Of a stretch of 28,611 bases of DNA, positions 15,608-23,359 are shown piece by piece. Made by a program: the position numbers and the translations under genes. Under the pieces are notes generated by a model. It was not told where the DNA came from, did not search any database, and was given only the letters and a program-made list of their open reading frames with translations. Origin of the DNA: Candidatus Dojkabacteria bacterium UBA2177 (lineage in GTDB: Bacteria > Patescibacteriota > Dojkabacteria > SC72); the NCBI GenBank assembly GCA_002328805.1, contig DCVX01000027.1:1-28611 (forward strand), written 5' to 3'. Within the stretch, counting starts at the first letter, position 1, and every line of letters starts with the position of its first letter.

Positions 15608-18066
15608 TGGATGAAATAAATAACAACTACAATCAATCATTTGAAACGAAGACCACTCAAAAGTTGGAACAACATTCCGAGCAGTTCAAAACAACGGGAG
15701 AGAAATATACAGAATTTCAACAAGAGGTATCTAAACTCAAAGAGGAAGTACAAAACACCCAAGAAGAAGATAAAAACAGATATGATGACACAAAGCCATT
15801 AGAAGAGGAAGAAAAAAAGAAGAAGGGGAATATTATCACGAATTTTATGGATAACCTTACAGAATTACTAGGGAAATCCAATGAGAAAGAGGAAGAAAAG
15901 GAAGTAGAGGAAACTGTTGAAGAGACCAACTATGTAGATAATGACCCACATGGTGTTAGGGAACTAATCCCCTCAGACATGTCCATACAGGACATAATAG
16001 CTCCAATAGATCTAGAAGTAGATTTCAATCATTTGGAGATTGGAGACTATTTCTTTAGAACATTATTTGTGAGTGGTTACCCTAGATTTGTTGGACCTAA
16101 TTGGCTCTCTCCAATAATCAATTTCGAACACTCTCTGAGAATAAGCACTTTCTACTATCCCGTAGATAATAAAACTATCCTAGAAAAGCTTAAAAAGAAA
16201 ATTGGCGAGATGGAGGCTACCCTATATTCCCAAATGGAAGATAGAAAAGTTGTAGATCCTTCGCTGAAGGTAGCTTTGGCGGATGCCCAACAGCTACAGG
16301 ATTCCATCGCAGAAGGGACAGAAAAATTCTTCCACTTCTCTATGTATATAACACTCTATGCAAAAGACAAAGATACTCTTGAGAAAATTTCCAGGAATGT
16401 AACATCCACACTAGCAGCCATAAATGTAACCGCAAAACCTGCGACATTACAACAGGAGCAAGGGTTTATAAGTTCACAACCACTTGGGTTAGATAGTATG
16501 TACATAACTAGAAATATGGATACTACCTCACTTGCAACAACATTCCCATTCGTAACATCAGAACTTACCATGGATCATGGAATTATGTATGGGTTAAATC
16601 TACATAATAGAAGTTTAGTGATTTTCGACCGTTTCGACTTAGAGAACGCTAATGCTGTTGTCTTTGCAAAATCTGGAGCTGGAAAAAGCTATTTTGTTAA
16701 ACTAGAGGCCGTAAGAAGCATGATGCTTGGAACAGAGATTCTCATCATTGACCCAGAGAGAGAGTACGAGAGCTTGGCCAAGGCTGTGAATGGAGCCTAC
16801 ATTTCCTTTTCCCAAGATAAAGGAAATAAGATGAACCCCTTTGAACTTTCGGGAGTTAAAGAAGAAGGGGATGATGAGCTGAGGATGAAACTACTAGCTC
16901 TACAAGGCTTCTTCAAGGTTATGCTTGGAGAACTTTCTAATATAGAGAGCTCCATTTTAGACCGAGCCCTTATACTTACATACCGAGAGAAAGGAATAAC
17001 TTTTGATCCTGACACACAAACCAAAACCCCTCCCCTTCTGGAAGATTTATACAAAGTCCTAAAGGGAATGGCGGAGACAGAAGCACATGATTTGGCTAGA
17101 AGATTAGAGAAATACATAATTGGGAGTGGTGCTGGAGTTTTCAATGAAGCAAGTAACTTTGAGATAAATAATCCCTTTACAGTCTTTAGTGTTAGAGACC
17201 TGCAGGAAGAATTAAAACCCCTTGCTATGTATCTCATGCTGGACTTCATATGGACCAAGATTAGAAAAGAAAGAAAAAGAAGGTTACTGATAGTAGATGA
17301 GGCCTGGTACATGATGCAATCAGAAGACTCTGCTAAGTTCATGTATTCCATTGCAAAAAGAGCAAGAAAATATTACCTTGGATTATCAACAATAACCCAG
17401 GATGTTGCAGACTTCTTAAACAATGATATGGGGAAAGCAATCATCTCCAACTCTTCTATACAGATGCTCATGATGCAGAGTCCAACAGCGGTAGAAAAAC
17501 TACAACAGGTCTTTAATCTCTCAGACGGAGAGAAAAACTTCCTACTCAGCTGTGACCAAGGACAAGGACTATTCTTTGCAGGCTCTAACCATGTAGGAAT
17601 CCAAGTGCTATCTAGTGTTTCTGAACATGAATTAATAACCTCTGATCCTAGAGACTTAGAGAAACTCAGAGCCAAAGAAGGACAAACAGATACTAGAACA
17701 ATAGATGACTTATCTGAAATATTTGAACCTCCAACAGAACAGAGACCAATGAAGGACAGGAAGGGCCTAACAAGGCAGGAGGAAATAATTGAGGAGGCTG
17801 TTAAGCGAACAGAGGGTCAGAAGAGTACTATACAAATGGAAAGGGCAGAATACCAAAAAGAGATAGAGAAAAGATTAAAGGAGCAAGAAGAGCAACTAAA
17901 CCCAGACAAATTCGAAAGAGAGAAAACTGTTTTAGACAAGATTAAGGATAACACTCTCTCTGGTCAAGCAATACAATCTCGTGAAGATATTCAGAAAGGG
18001 AAAAAACACTTAACTCCACAGGGATTAATTGAAAGCTATCCAGAGGATAATAATGAGCAACTCTAA
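15607..18066 (+). CDS. VirB4/TraC-family type IV secretion ATPase
   Basis: The energy-providing ATPase of a type IV secretion, conjugation or related pilus machine. The 819 residues have a low-complexity charged N-terminus (about 1-110), a VirB4 N-terminal region (about 110-330), and a RecA-like ATPase domain with Walker A at 354-361 (AKSGAGKS), Walker B at 560-565 (LLIVDE) followed by AWYMM, and a later STITQDVADF motif typical of VirB4. A charged Gln/Glu/Lys-rich tail of about 130 residues follows. It is preceded by the PrgI and TraC-N-like genes, and its last 14 bases overlap the start of a small protein gene. No relaxase or VirD4 coupling protein is visible, so whether DNA or protein is moved cannot be said. 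Confidence 0.92.
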   Translation: MDEINNNYNQSFETKTTQKLEQHSEQFKTTGEKYTEFQQEVSKLKEEVQNTQEEDKNRYDDTKPLEEEEKKKKGNIITNFMDNLTELLGKSNEKEEEKEVEETVEETNYVDNDPHGVRELIPSDMSIQDIIAPIDLEVDFNHLEIGDYFFRTLFVSGYPRFVGPNWLSPIINFEHSLRISTFYYPVDNKTILEKLKKKIGEMEATLYSQMEDRKVVDPSLKVALADAQQLQDSIAEGTEKFFHFSMYITLYAKDKDTLEKISRNVTSTLAAINVTAKPATLQQEQGFISSQPLGLDSMYITRNMDTTSLATTFPFVTSELTMDHGIMYGLNLHNRSLVIFDRFDLENANAVVFAKSGAGKSYFVKLEAVRSMMLGTEILIIDPEREYESLAKAVNGAYISFSQDKGNKMNPFELSGVKEEGDDELRMKLLALQGFFKVMLGELSNIESSILDRALILTYREKGITFDPDTQTKTPPLLEDLYKVLKGMAETEAHDLARRLEKYIIGSGAGVFNEASNFEINNPFTVFSVRDLQEELKPLAMYLMLDFIWTKIRKERKRRLLIVDEAWYMMQSEDSAKFMYSIAKRARKYYLGLSTITQDVADFLNNDMGKAIISNSSIQMLMMQSPTAVEKLQQVFNLSDGEKNFLLSCDQGQGLFFAGSNHVGIQVLSSVSEHELITSDPRDLEKLRAKEGQTDTRTIDDLSEIFEPPTEQRPMKDRKGLTRQEEIIEEAVKRTEGQKSTIQMERAEYQKEIEKRLKEQEEQLNPDKFEREKTVLDKIKDNTLSGQAIQSREDIQKGKKHLTPQGLIESYPEDNNEQL

Positions 18067-18292
18067 TATAGATAAAAATAAAGATGTTGAAGTTTCCAAT
18101 TACCTAGTAACTGAAGCTATCAATCCCCAAGAAATAGACCCAATTCAGCAAGGGATGGACCTCTCCTTACTATCAGAAGCTGAGGAGAAGAAACAAAATA
18201 GACCAAATGTTCTCACCATAGGAAGAGAAAGTCCCAAAGTTAGAAAGGCTGTTTCCTCTCTTAGGCTTTCAAATCCATTTAGGGGAATATGA
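18053..18292 (+). CDS. Small hypothetical protein at the end of the T4SS operon
   Basis: A 79-residue soluble, charged protein without membrane segment or cysteine; the first half is Asp/Glu/Gln-rich and likely disordered, and the end is basic (RKAVSSLRLSNPFRGI). I chose the ATG at 18053, because GAGGAT lies about 6 nt before it; a TTG 24 nt upstream has no ribosome site. It overlaps the end of the VirB4 gene by 14 nt, and ends in TGA. Translational coupling suggests it belongs to the T4SS operon, for example as an adaptor. No homologue is recognised. Confidence 0.6.
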   Translation: MSNSNIDKNKDVEVSNYLVTEAINPQEIDPIQQGMDLSLLSEAEEKKQNRPNVLTIGRESPKVRKAVSSLRLSNPFRGI

Positions 18293-18349
18293 TTCCTTAC
18301 AAAGTTTCCTATTCTCATCATCTCTTATCGTCAACTTCCTACCAGATTA

Positions 18350-19582
18350 CTAACTAAGTGGCCCTTGATCAGCAAGAACATAATCAGTTAGGTTTGAGCT
18401 ATTTATAACAATAGGCAAAGGCTTCCCTTCAACAATCATTCTTGCAGCACTTCTTACAATCGTTGTAATATTTCTTTCCAACTGTCTAATACCAGCATCG
18501 AATCCAACAGGCCTAATTATTAATGGCCATACCTCTTCCTCTATCTTTATATATTCTGGAGACATATTAAGATTCTTAAGAACTCTTGGAAGGATATATT
18601 CCTTACCAATTACTTCCTTCTCTTGATCAGAGTAACTAGTAAAACGAATAACTTCTACACGGTCTAATAATGCTGCAGAAAGACCTCCCAGGTTATTTGC
18701 TGTACAGATGAAAAAAACGTTAGAGAGATCTACTGGATAGTCAATATAGTGATCTAGAAAAGTGGAGTTCTGTTCAGAATCCAATATCTCAAGAAGCACA
18801 GCCATAATGTCACTAAGGAGACCCTTATTGCCACTAGACTTCTCTATCTCATCTAAAAGTATTACGGGATTCATAGTCCCACATCTAACCAGAGACTTGA
18901 TTATTTGACCAGGCTCTGCATCTGGAGAATACCTAGGAGACCCTCTTAAAGTTCTAACATCCCCTATTGCTCCCAAAGAAATACGGGAGAACTTTCTCCC
19001 CATAGACTGTGCTATGGACTTTGCGATAGAAGTTTTACCTACACCCTGTAGACCTACAAAAAGAAAGACTGGAGCATTGGCCGAAGAGCTTCTTAACATA
19101 CCCATTTGAACCTCCTGACTCATTGGTTTGTTTTGCATCCCTTGAGGAACATTATTCTGATACTGCACTTGTGAAGGAATAATATCCTTTCTTAGTCTTT
19201 CTACTCCACCTAAACTCTGTAGTTGCATTGTTGCTATATAATCAAGAATCAGATCCTTAATATTATCCATACCATGGTGACTTTCATCCATAATCTTCTT
19301 GGCTCTGTGAATGTCTAAATTGTCTTCACTTACTACACCCCAAGGGATTCTTGTTATCCAGTCTATATATTTACTTACAGTTTCAAACTCTGCACTATAC
19401 CCACCTAATTTAAACATTCTCTTAAGCCTTGATACACTCATCATTGCTTCTTCTTTCAACCTCTCTGGAAGATCTGCAGAAGATAACTTTGCTTCGAGTG
19501 CTTGAACCTCTCTGAAGCTTTCCTCTAGAGCGTCATTAACAACAGGGGTGTTTGCTTGGTTATAATTATTAGAAGATTCCAT
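18350..19582 (-). CDS. Lon-like AAA+ ATPase lacking the protease domain
   Basis: The 410 residues match the middle of Lon protease: a helical N-terminal segment (about 17-120, with LPERLKEEA, IDWITRIPWG and SEDNLDIHRAKKIMDE.H.G), then an AAA+ module with Walker A 177-184 (GLQGVGKT), Walker B 241-245 (ILLDE), sensor-1 Asn near 296, arginine finger R308 and sensor-2 R366 (GIRQLER). The protein ends at SSNLTDYVLADQG, where the protease domain begins in Lon, so the Ser-Lys catalytic dyad is absent; the N-terminal PUA-like domain of Lon is also absent. An extra segment of about 45 residues (125-170), rich in Gln, Asn, Met and Pro, lies between the helix after MQL and Walker A. All ATPase residues seem intact, so it may unfold or remodel proteins without cutting them. 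It is divergent from a cohesin-like membrane protein. Partner unknown. Confidence 0.85.
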   Translation of the reverse strand: MESSNNYNQANTPVVNDALEESFREVQALEAKLSSADLPERLKEEAMMSVSRLKRMFKLGGYSAEFETVSKYIDWITRIPWGVVSEDNLDIHRAKKIMDESHHGMDNIKDLILDYIATMQLQSLGGVERLRKDIIPSQVQYQNNVPQGMQNKPMSQEVQMGMLRSSSANAPVFLFVGLQGVGKTSIAKSIAQSMGRKFSRISLGAIGDVRTLRGSPRYSPDAEPGQIIKSLVRCGTMNPVILLDEIEKSSGNKGLLSDIMAVLLEILDSEQNSTFLDHYIDYPVDLSNVFFICTANNLGGLSAALLDRVEVIRFTSYSDQEKEVIGKEYILPRVLKNLNMSPEYIKIEEEVWPLIIRPVGFDAGIRQLERNITTIVRSAARMIVEGKPLPIVINSSNLTDYVLADQGPLS

Positions 19583-19596
19583 ATTTAAGCAGGTTT

Positions 19597-19619
19597 AATA
19601 TACTTCTAAAGTGTATATT
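19597..19619. promoter_or_regulatory. Inverted repeat, possible operator before the Lon-like gene
   Basis: AATATAC (19597-19603) and GTATATT (19613-19619) form a perfect 7-bp inverted repeat with a 9-nt centre, in the 131-nt gap between the divergent Lon-like and cohesin-like genes. On the minus strand it includes a TATATT that could be the -10 box of the Lon-like gene, so a bound dimeric repressor would block it. AT-rich DNA produces such repeats by chance, hence the low confidence. Confidence 0.3.
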
Positions 19620-19713
19620 CATAATAAGATTAAGTCAAACTTTTACTACATACTATTGATATTAAAAACTACACATGATAATCTTAAGAAAGATAATATA
19701 AACTGCCTTTATT

Positions 19714-21090
19714 ATGAAAAAAATATTTTCCCTTTTCGTCGCCTCTGCAATCTTTATGTTCCCATTTGCAACATATGCTGCTGTAAATATTACATTGAGA
19801 GAAGCTGGCACTGGAACCGTAGCAATTGGGATAGATACAGAAACTGACACATTAGAAAGTATCTCTCTCCCAATAAGTTATTCTGAGGGTGTGGAAATAA
19901 CAGGTGTTACGGAGGGCGATGTGACGTGTGCAGAATTAGGTTACACAGAATCTCAAAATACTACAAACACCGTGGTCGTTACATGCACTCTTGATTCCGC
20001 AACAGCTTTAGATGGTATTCTCGCTAATATAGCCTTTAATTCAACAGGAGACACTCCTGTAACTTTTGAGGTCGTCGAATCCGACGAGATGGATCTTGGT
20101 ACACTTACCCTAGGACAGACTGTTAGACTTGAACAAACAAGTACAGGATCTCCAACTGAAGATTTCACCACAACAGGAGAGGAACTACCAACAACAACTG
20201 AAACTCCAATAACAGGGGAAGATGTTATCGTAACAACAGATACCCCCACTACAACTACTGATGGAGACTTATTAAGTAGCATAACTGAATACTTACCTTA
20301 TGTCCTTATTGCAGGCTCTGTAATCTTACTTATTAGTATCGTGGTTATCTTACTTAGAAAGAAAGATCCGAATGAGCCTAAGGTAAAGAAAGAGGAAAAA
20401 GGTGATTCAAACCAGATATCACCAGATATGGGAGGAGAGCAACAGAGCGAGAGATTACTAAAAGACATGGTCAACAATCCAAACAGTGCTCCAATGCAAC
20501 AAACTTCAACTCAAGAACCTGCTCCAGCACCTATCCCTATGAGTCAAAATGCACCACAAGCATCAGCACAGCCAGCATACACACCTCCACAACAAAATAC
20601 TCCACCTATCTCGAGTGCTTCTCAAGAGGAAGATTTACAAGAAATTCTTCAGAGAGAATCTTCTATTCCAACAGCTATGGGAGATAACACTCCTCAGGAG
20701 ATGCAACAGACAGAAACGCCCGAGATCCAACAACCTAACCAAGGTGTTCCTTTTTCCACAGGATTTTCTACCCCACAACAAGAGGGTCCTGAGAATATTA
20801 TGCCAGAGGCTCCACAGCCACAGACCAATCCAGCACAAGAAATGAACCCTGTAACCTCTGGACCAGAAACAGAAGGGGGAATGATGCAAGATTTTCAAGA
20901 GAGTATTAATGGACAAATAAATCAAATAAACGGAGGAGTTATACCTACACAACAGCCAATGGAGACAGCAACCCCACAGCAACCTACACAACCAGAATCA
21001 CAGCCACAAGTACCGCCAATAACATTACAACAGAATCCAAGTACAGATAATACCCCAGAAGAGATACCTCCTGTACCACCAACAATGTAA
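19714..21090 (+). CDS. Secreted cohesin-like domain protein with membrane anchor and long Gln/Pro-rich tail
   Basis: A 458-residue protein with a clear signal peptide (residues 1-22, ending FATYAA), an extracytoplasmic domain of about 120 residues whose pattern (LESISLPISYSEGVEITGVTEG, LDGILANIAFNS, TPVTFEV) resembles cohesin-type domains with two cysteines, a Thr/Pro/Glu-rich linker (about 142-190), a membrane helix at 194-214 followed by RKK, and then a tail of about 240 residues. The tail is predicted to be cytoplasmic and is rich in Pro, Gln, Thr, Asn and Met, without aromatic clusters, so probably disordered. It is divergent from the Lon-like ATPase. Cohesin domains bind partner modules; a binding or scaffold role is an inference. 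Confidence 0.75.
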   Translation: MKKIFSLFVASAIFMFPFATYAAVNITLREAGTGTVAIGIDTETDTLESISLPISYSEGVEITGVTEGDVTCAELGYTESQNTTNTVVVTCTLDSATALDGILANIAFNSTGDTPVTFEVVESDEMDLGTLTLGQTVRLEQTSTGSPTEDFTTTGEELPTTTETPITGEDVIVTTDTPTTTTDGDLLSSITEYLPYVLIAGSVILLISIVVILLRKKDPNEPKVKKEEKGDSNQISPDMGGEQQSERLLKDMVNNPNSAPMQQTSTQEPAPAPIPMSQNAPQASAQPAYTPPQQNTPPISSASQEEDLQEILQRESSIPTAMGDNTPQEMQQTETPEIQQPNQGVPFSTGFSTPQQEGPENIMPEAPQPQTNPAQEMNPVTSGPETEGGMMQDFQESINGQINQINGGVIPTQQPMETATPQQPTQPESQPQVPPITLQQNPSTDNTPEEIPPVPPTM

Positions 21091-21111
21091 TATGAGAATA
21101 AGTGGGGGAAT

Positions 21112-21675
21112 TTAGTTAAAGTTCCTCCACATTTCACTACCTTTGACTTTGAGATCTCCCAAGTATTTACTGTTCAGGCCCTTGCTCCCATATGGTCTCT
21201 CACAATCCTTATCCAAAGTTTCAAATGCTATCTGTGCAATCTTCATCCCAGGATATATCTTTATTGGTATAGGAGAAACATTCGCTAATTCAAGAGTCAA
21301 TCTTAATTTGTTCCCAGGATCTAAGAACCCTGCTGTAGCATGTACTATTAGACCTAACCTTCCTAGGGAACTCTTTCCTTCTAGACGACCGACATGCTTA
21401 GAGTCCACACCTGTTATCTCTTTAACATTTGCTAGAACAAACTCACCTGGGTGAATAATAAAACCTTCTTTCTCATTCACCTCTATTTCCTTCATTAAAT
21501 TCTCAGGCTTATCTTTAACATCTACAATTCCTACACTCTCTTTGTTAAAAAGAAGAAAGAATTTATCTAGATGCAAATCATAAGATGCAGGTTGTAAAAA
21601 TTCTTCTGAGAAAGGATCTATTACAATCTCTTGACTTTTTATTTTCGCTTTTATTGTCTTATCTGAAAGAATCAT
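21112..21675 (-). CDS. dcd: dCTP deaminase
   Basis: Deaminates dCTP to dUTP, the main source of dUMP for thymidylate synthesis in many bacteria. The 187 residues have the trimeric dUTPase-like fold motifs: QPASYDLHL near 28-36, EGKSSLGRLGLIVHATAGFLDPG at 99-121, with S103 and R106, and the catalytic glutamate E129 in TLELAN, followed by YPGMKIAQIAF. It could also be a bifunctional deaminase/dUTPase; sequence alone does not separate these. It is the last gene of the minus-strand dcd/thyX-like/glyA/folD cluster, 68 nt after the ThyX-like gene. It converges on the cohesin-like gene with only 21 nt between, without a visible terminator. Confidence 0.9.
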   Translation of the reverse strand: MILSDKTIKAKIKSQEIVIDPFSEEFLQPASYDLHLDKFFLLFNKESVGIVDVKDKPENLMKEIEVNEKEGFIIHPGEFVLANVKEITGVDSKHVGRLEGKSSLGRLGLIVHATAGFLDPGNKLRLTLELANVSPIPIKIYPGMKIAQIAFETLDKDCERPYGSKGLNSKYLGDLKVKGSEMWRNFN

Positions 21676-21743
21676 ATTTACTGAATAAAAATTTAATTTA
21701 CTGTTTTATAAAATATAGAAATTTTTAACTACCCTCTCCTCCC

Positions 21744-23339
21744 CTAACTCCTGTCCACAAACTGGTGCTTATCATCTACCCTAGGTTCAATAACCTTTCT
21801 CAATAATGGCCTCCAGATAGGATCTATATAATTTAGATTCCTTAACCATTCATATACCAAAACCCTGTAAGAGATATGCCCTCCATTTCTACTCCTTAAG
21901 TTTATCAGATATTGAAGATCATCAAATGATCCGTAAAATATATACTTGGTTGCATGAGCATGAGGCAAAAGATATTTCGTGAACTCATCACACACTTCCT
22001 TAGAAAGATGTTGCTTTGCCATCTCTCTCCAGCCTTTTATCCTGTCATAAGTATCAGCTAATCTCCTTATATACTCTTTTTTAACTTTTGAAAGAGACCC
22101 TATATCCAAGTAATTACAAAGATAGAAACATTGATCACTTCTTCTATCTAATTCTTTGTCCATATCAATCTGGTCATGTAGTAAAGGAATAAATCTCTCA
22201 AGACTCCTATGCCTATTAAGATCTTTTAGTGTTCCAAGAGTAGCAAATCCCTCAATCTTTATTGCTCCAGACTGACCAATATTCCCAAGCTGGTTATAAT
22301 GATCGTGCAATTCAAATATTATTTCTCCAAACTTCTCTTGATCCTCCTCTGAAAATTCAAACTCTTCTTTAGAACCTAGTGGGTTTATTAAATATTCATA
22401 ATGAGATACCAGAGACTCCATACAATCAGGAGAGTATGACACTTCCACAGAATAGCTTTCACTTTCAGGAATCTCCCTCTTTTGTTCTGAGGAAAAACTC
22501 TCCTTCATATATTCCAAAATCTTTTCTGTTGAATTTTTTCTACAACAATTAGCATCTGTATGCCTTATTAAACCATCCGCTTCCCTAATATAACCCCTTG
22601 CTTCAAGCTTAGATTCTCCTAAGAGATTTAGAAGCATACTTGCAACCTCATTCTCTACCACAGTATCACTTGCACACATAAAGCTAATAGCATCCGACCA
22701 ACTTCTAGCAGACATTAAATAAGCAGTACTTGTACTTAGTCCATATGGGAGGAAATATCTAGTAGTATCAAATGTCCTCGCTTGAAGAGCTGAAATCTCC
22801 TGTTTACTCTCCTCATTTATTCTAAAATGCTTCTTAAGAGCATCCCTTGTTGGACCTAACATCTCTCTGTAATCCTTCATCTGTTTCAGGATTATCCTCT
22901 CATACTCCCTACTAACTTCTCGATTCTTACAAACTTCATTAGGAATTTTAACAAAGTTAGGATCCTGAAAATTCTGGTATCTTGTAGACCTCCCTTGCCC
23001 AGATATTACTGGACAGGAATAAAACATCTTAGTCTCTAGATATATCGGAACATTTTCTAAACAAACAAAAAGGTCAGCCATATCTCCTACAGATTTGTGA
23101 CCATAACCAGCAAATATCTTCTCTAACCTTTCTGCAGCATCGGTGTTCTCCCTCATAATCTCTGAAGCAATATCTAGTATTGAATCTGCTGACCTGCTAT
23201 ATCTCGCTCCTAAATATGCGTTGATAGAAGGTTGCTTCCTTTCCGTGTTCTGAAGAAGGGTTTGCATTTTGAATTTATTCCAAGGGGCTTCGGATCTTAA
23301 AGTTGCAATGTGTAGATCTTTTCTAAAGCTTAACTTCAT
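21744..23339 (-). CDS. Double-domain ThyX-like protein (FAD-dependent thymidylate synthase family)
   Basis: ThyX makes dTMP from dUMP using methylene-tetrahydrofolate and FAD. Normal ThyX has about 220-250 residues; this one has 531 and looks like two ThyX-like units in a row. Unit one has GHKSVGDMA (80-88), a GRSTRY motif (116-121), and LPYGLSTSTAYLMSARSWSDAISF (197-220), which matches the C-terminal part of ThyX. But where ThyX has RHR before the STRY motif, this protein has S108-C109-P110. Unit two keeps an RHR (R376-H377-R378, followed by SLERFIPL) but has lost the STRY part. The signature thus appears divided between units. Position beside glyA, folD and dcd fits thymidylate synthesis. 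No thyA is in the window. Activity is likely but unproven. Confidence 0.75.
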   Translation of the reverse strand: MKLSFRKDLHIATLRSEAPWNKFKMQTLLQNTERKQPSINAYLGARYSRSADSILDIASEIMRENTDAAERLEKIFAGYGHKSVGDMADLFVCLENVPIYLETKMFYSCPVISGQGRSTRYQNFQDPNFVKIPNEVCKNREVSREYERIILKQMKDYREMLGPTRDALKKHFRINEESKQEISALQARTFDTTRYFLPYGLSTSTAYLMSARSWSDAISFMCASDTVVENEVASMLLNLLGESKLEARGYIREADGLIRHTDANCCRKNSTEKILEYMKESFSSEQKREIPESESYSVEVSYSPDCMESLVSHYEYLINPLGSKEEFEFSEEDQEKFGEIIFELHDHYNQLGNIGQSGAIKIEGFATLGTLKDLNRHRSLERFIPLLHDQIDMDKELDRRSDQCFYLCNYLDIGSLSKVKKEYIRRLADTYDRIKGWREMAKQHLSKEVCDEFTKYLLPHAHATKYIFYGSFDDLQYLINLRSRNGGHISYRVLVYEWLRNLNYIDPIWRPLLRKVIEPRVDDKHQFVDRS

Positions 23340-23359
23340 TTTTTATTATTAAAAGTTTA

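Noticed and set aside
16797..17351. 184-residue open frame on the minus strand inside the VirB4 gene
   Set aside because: It lies fully inside a strongly conserved gene, is Ser/Leu-rich as antisense frames are, and shows no motif.
18293..18349. A frameshifted Lon protease domain downstream of the Lon-like ATPase
   Set aside because: Only 57 nt separate it from the convergent small gene, far too little, and the protein ends cleanly at the domain boundary.
20549..20991. Overlapping open frames in the Gln/Pro-rich tail region on both strands
   Set aside because: Gln/Pro codons (CAA, CCA) make other frames stop-poor and His/Gln- or Leu/Trp-rich; the signal-peptide protein explains the region.
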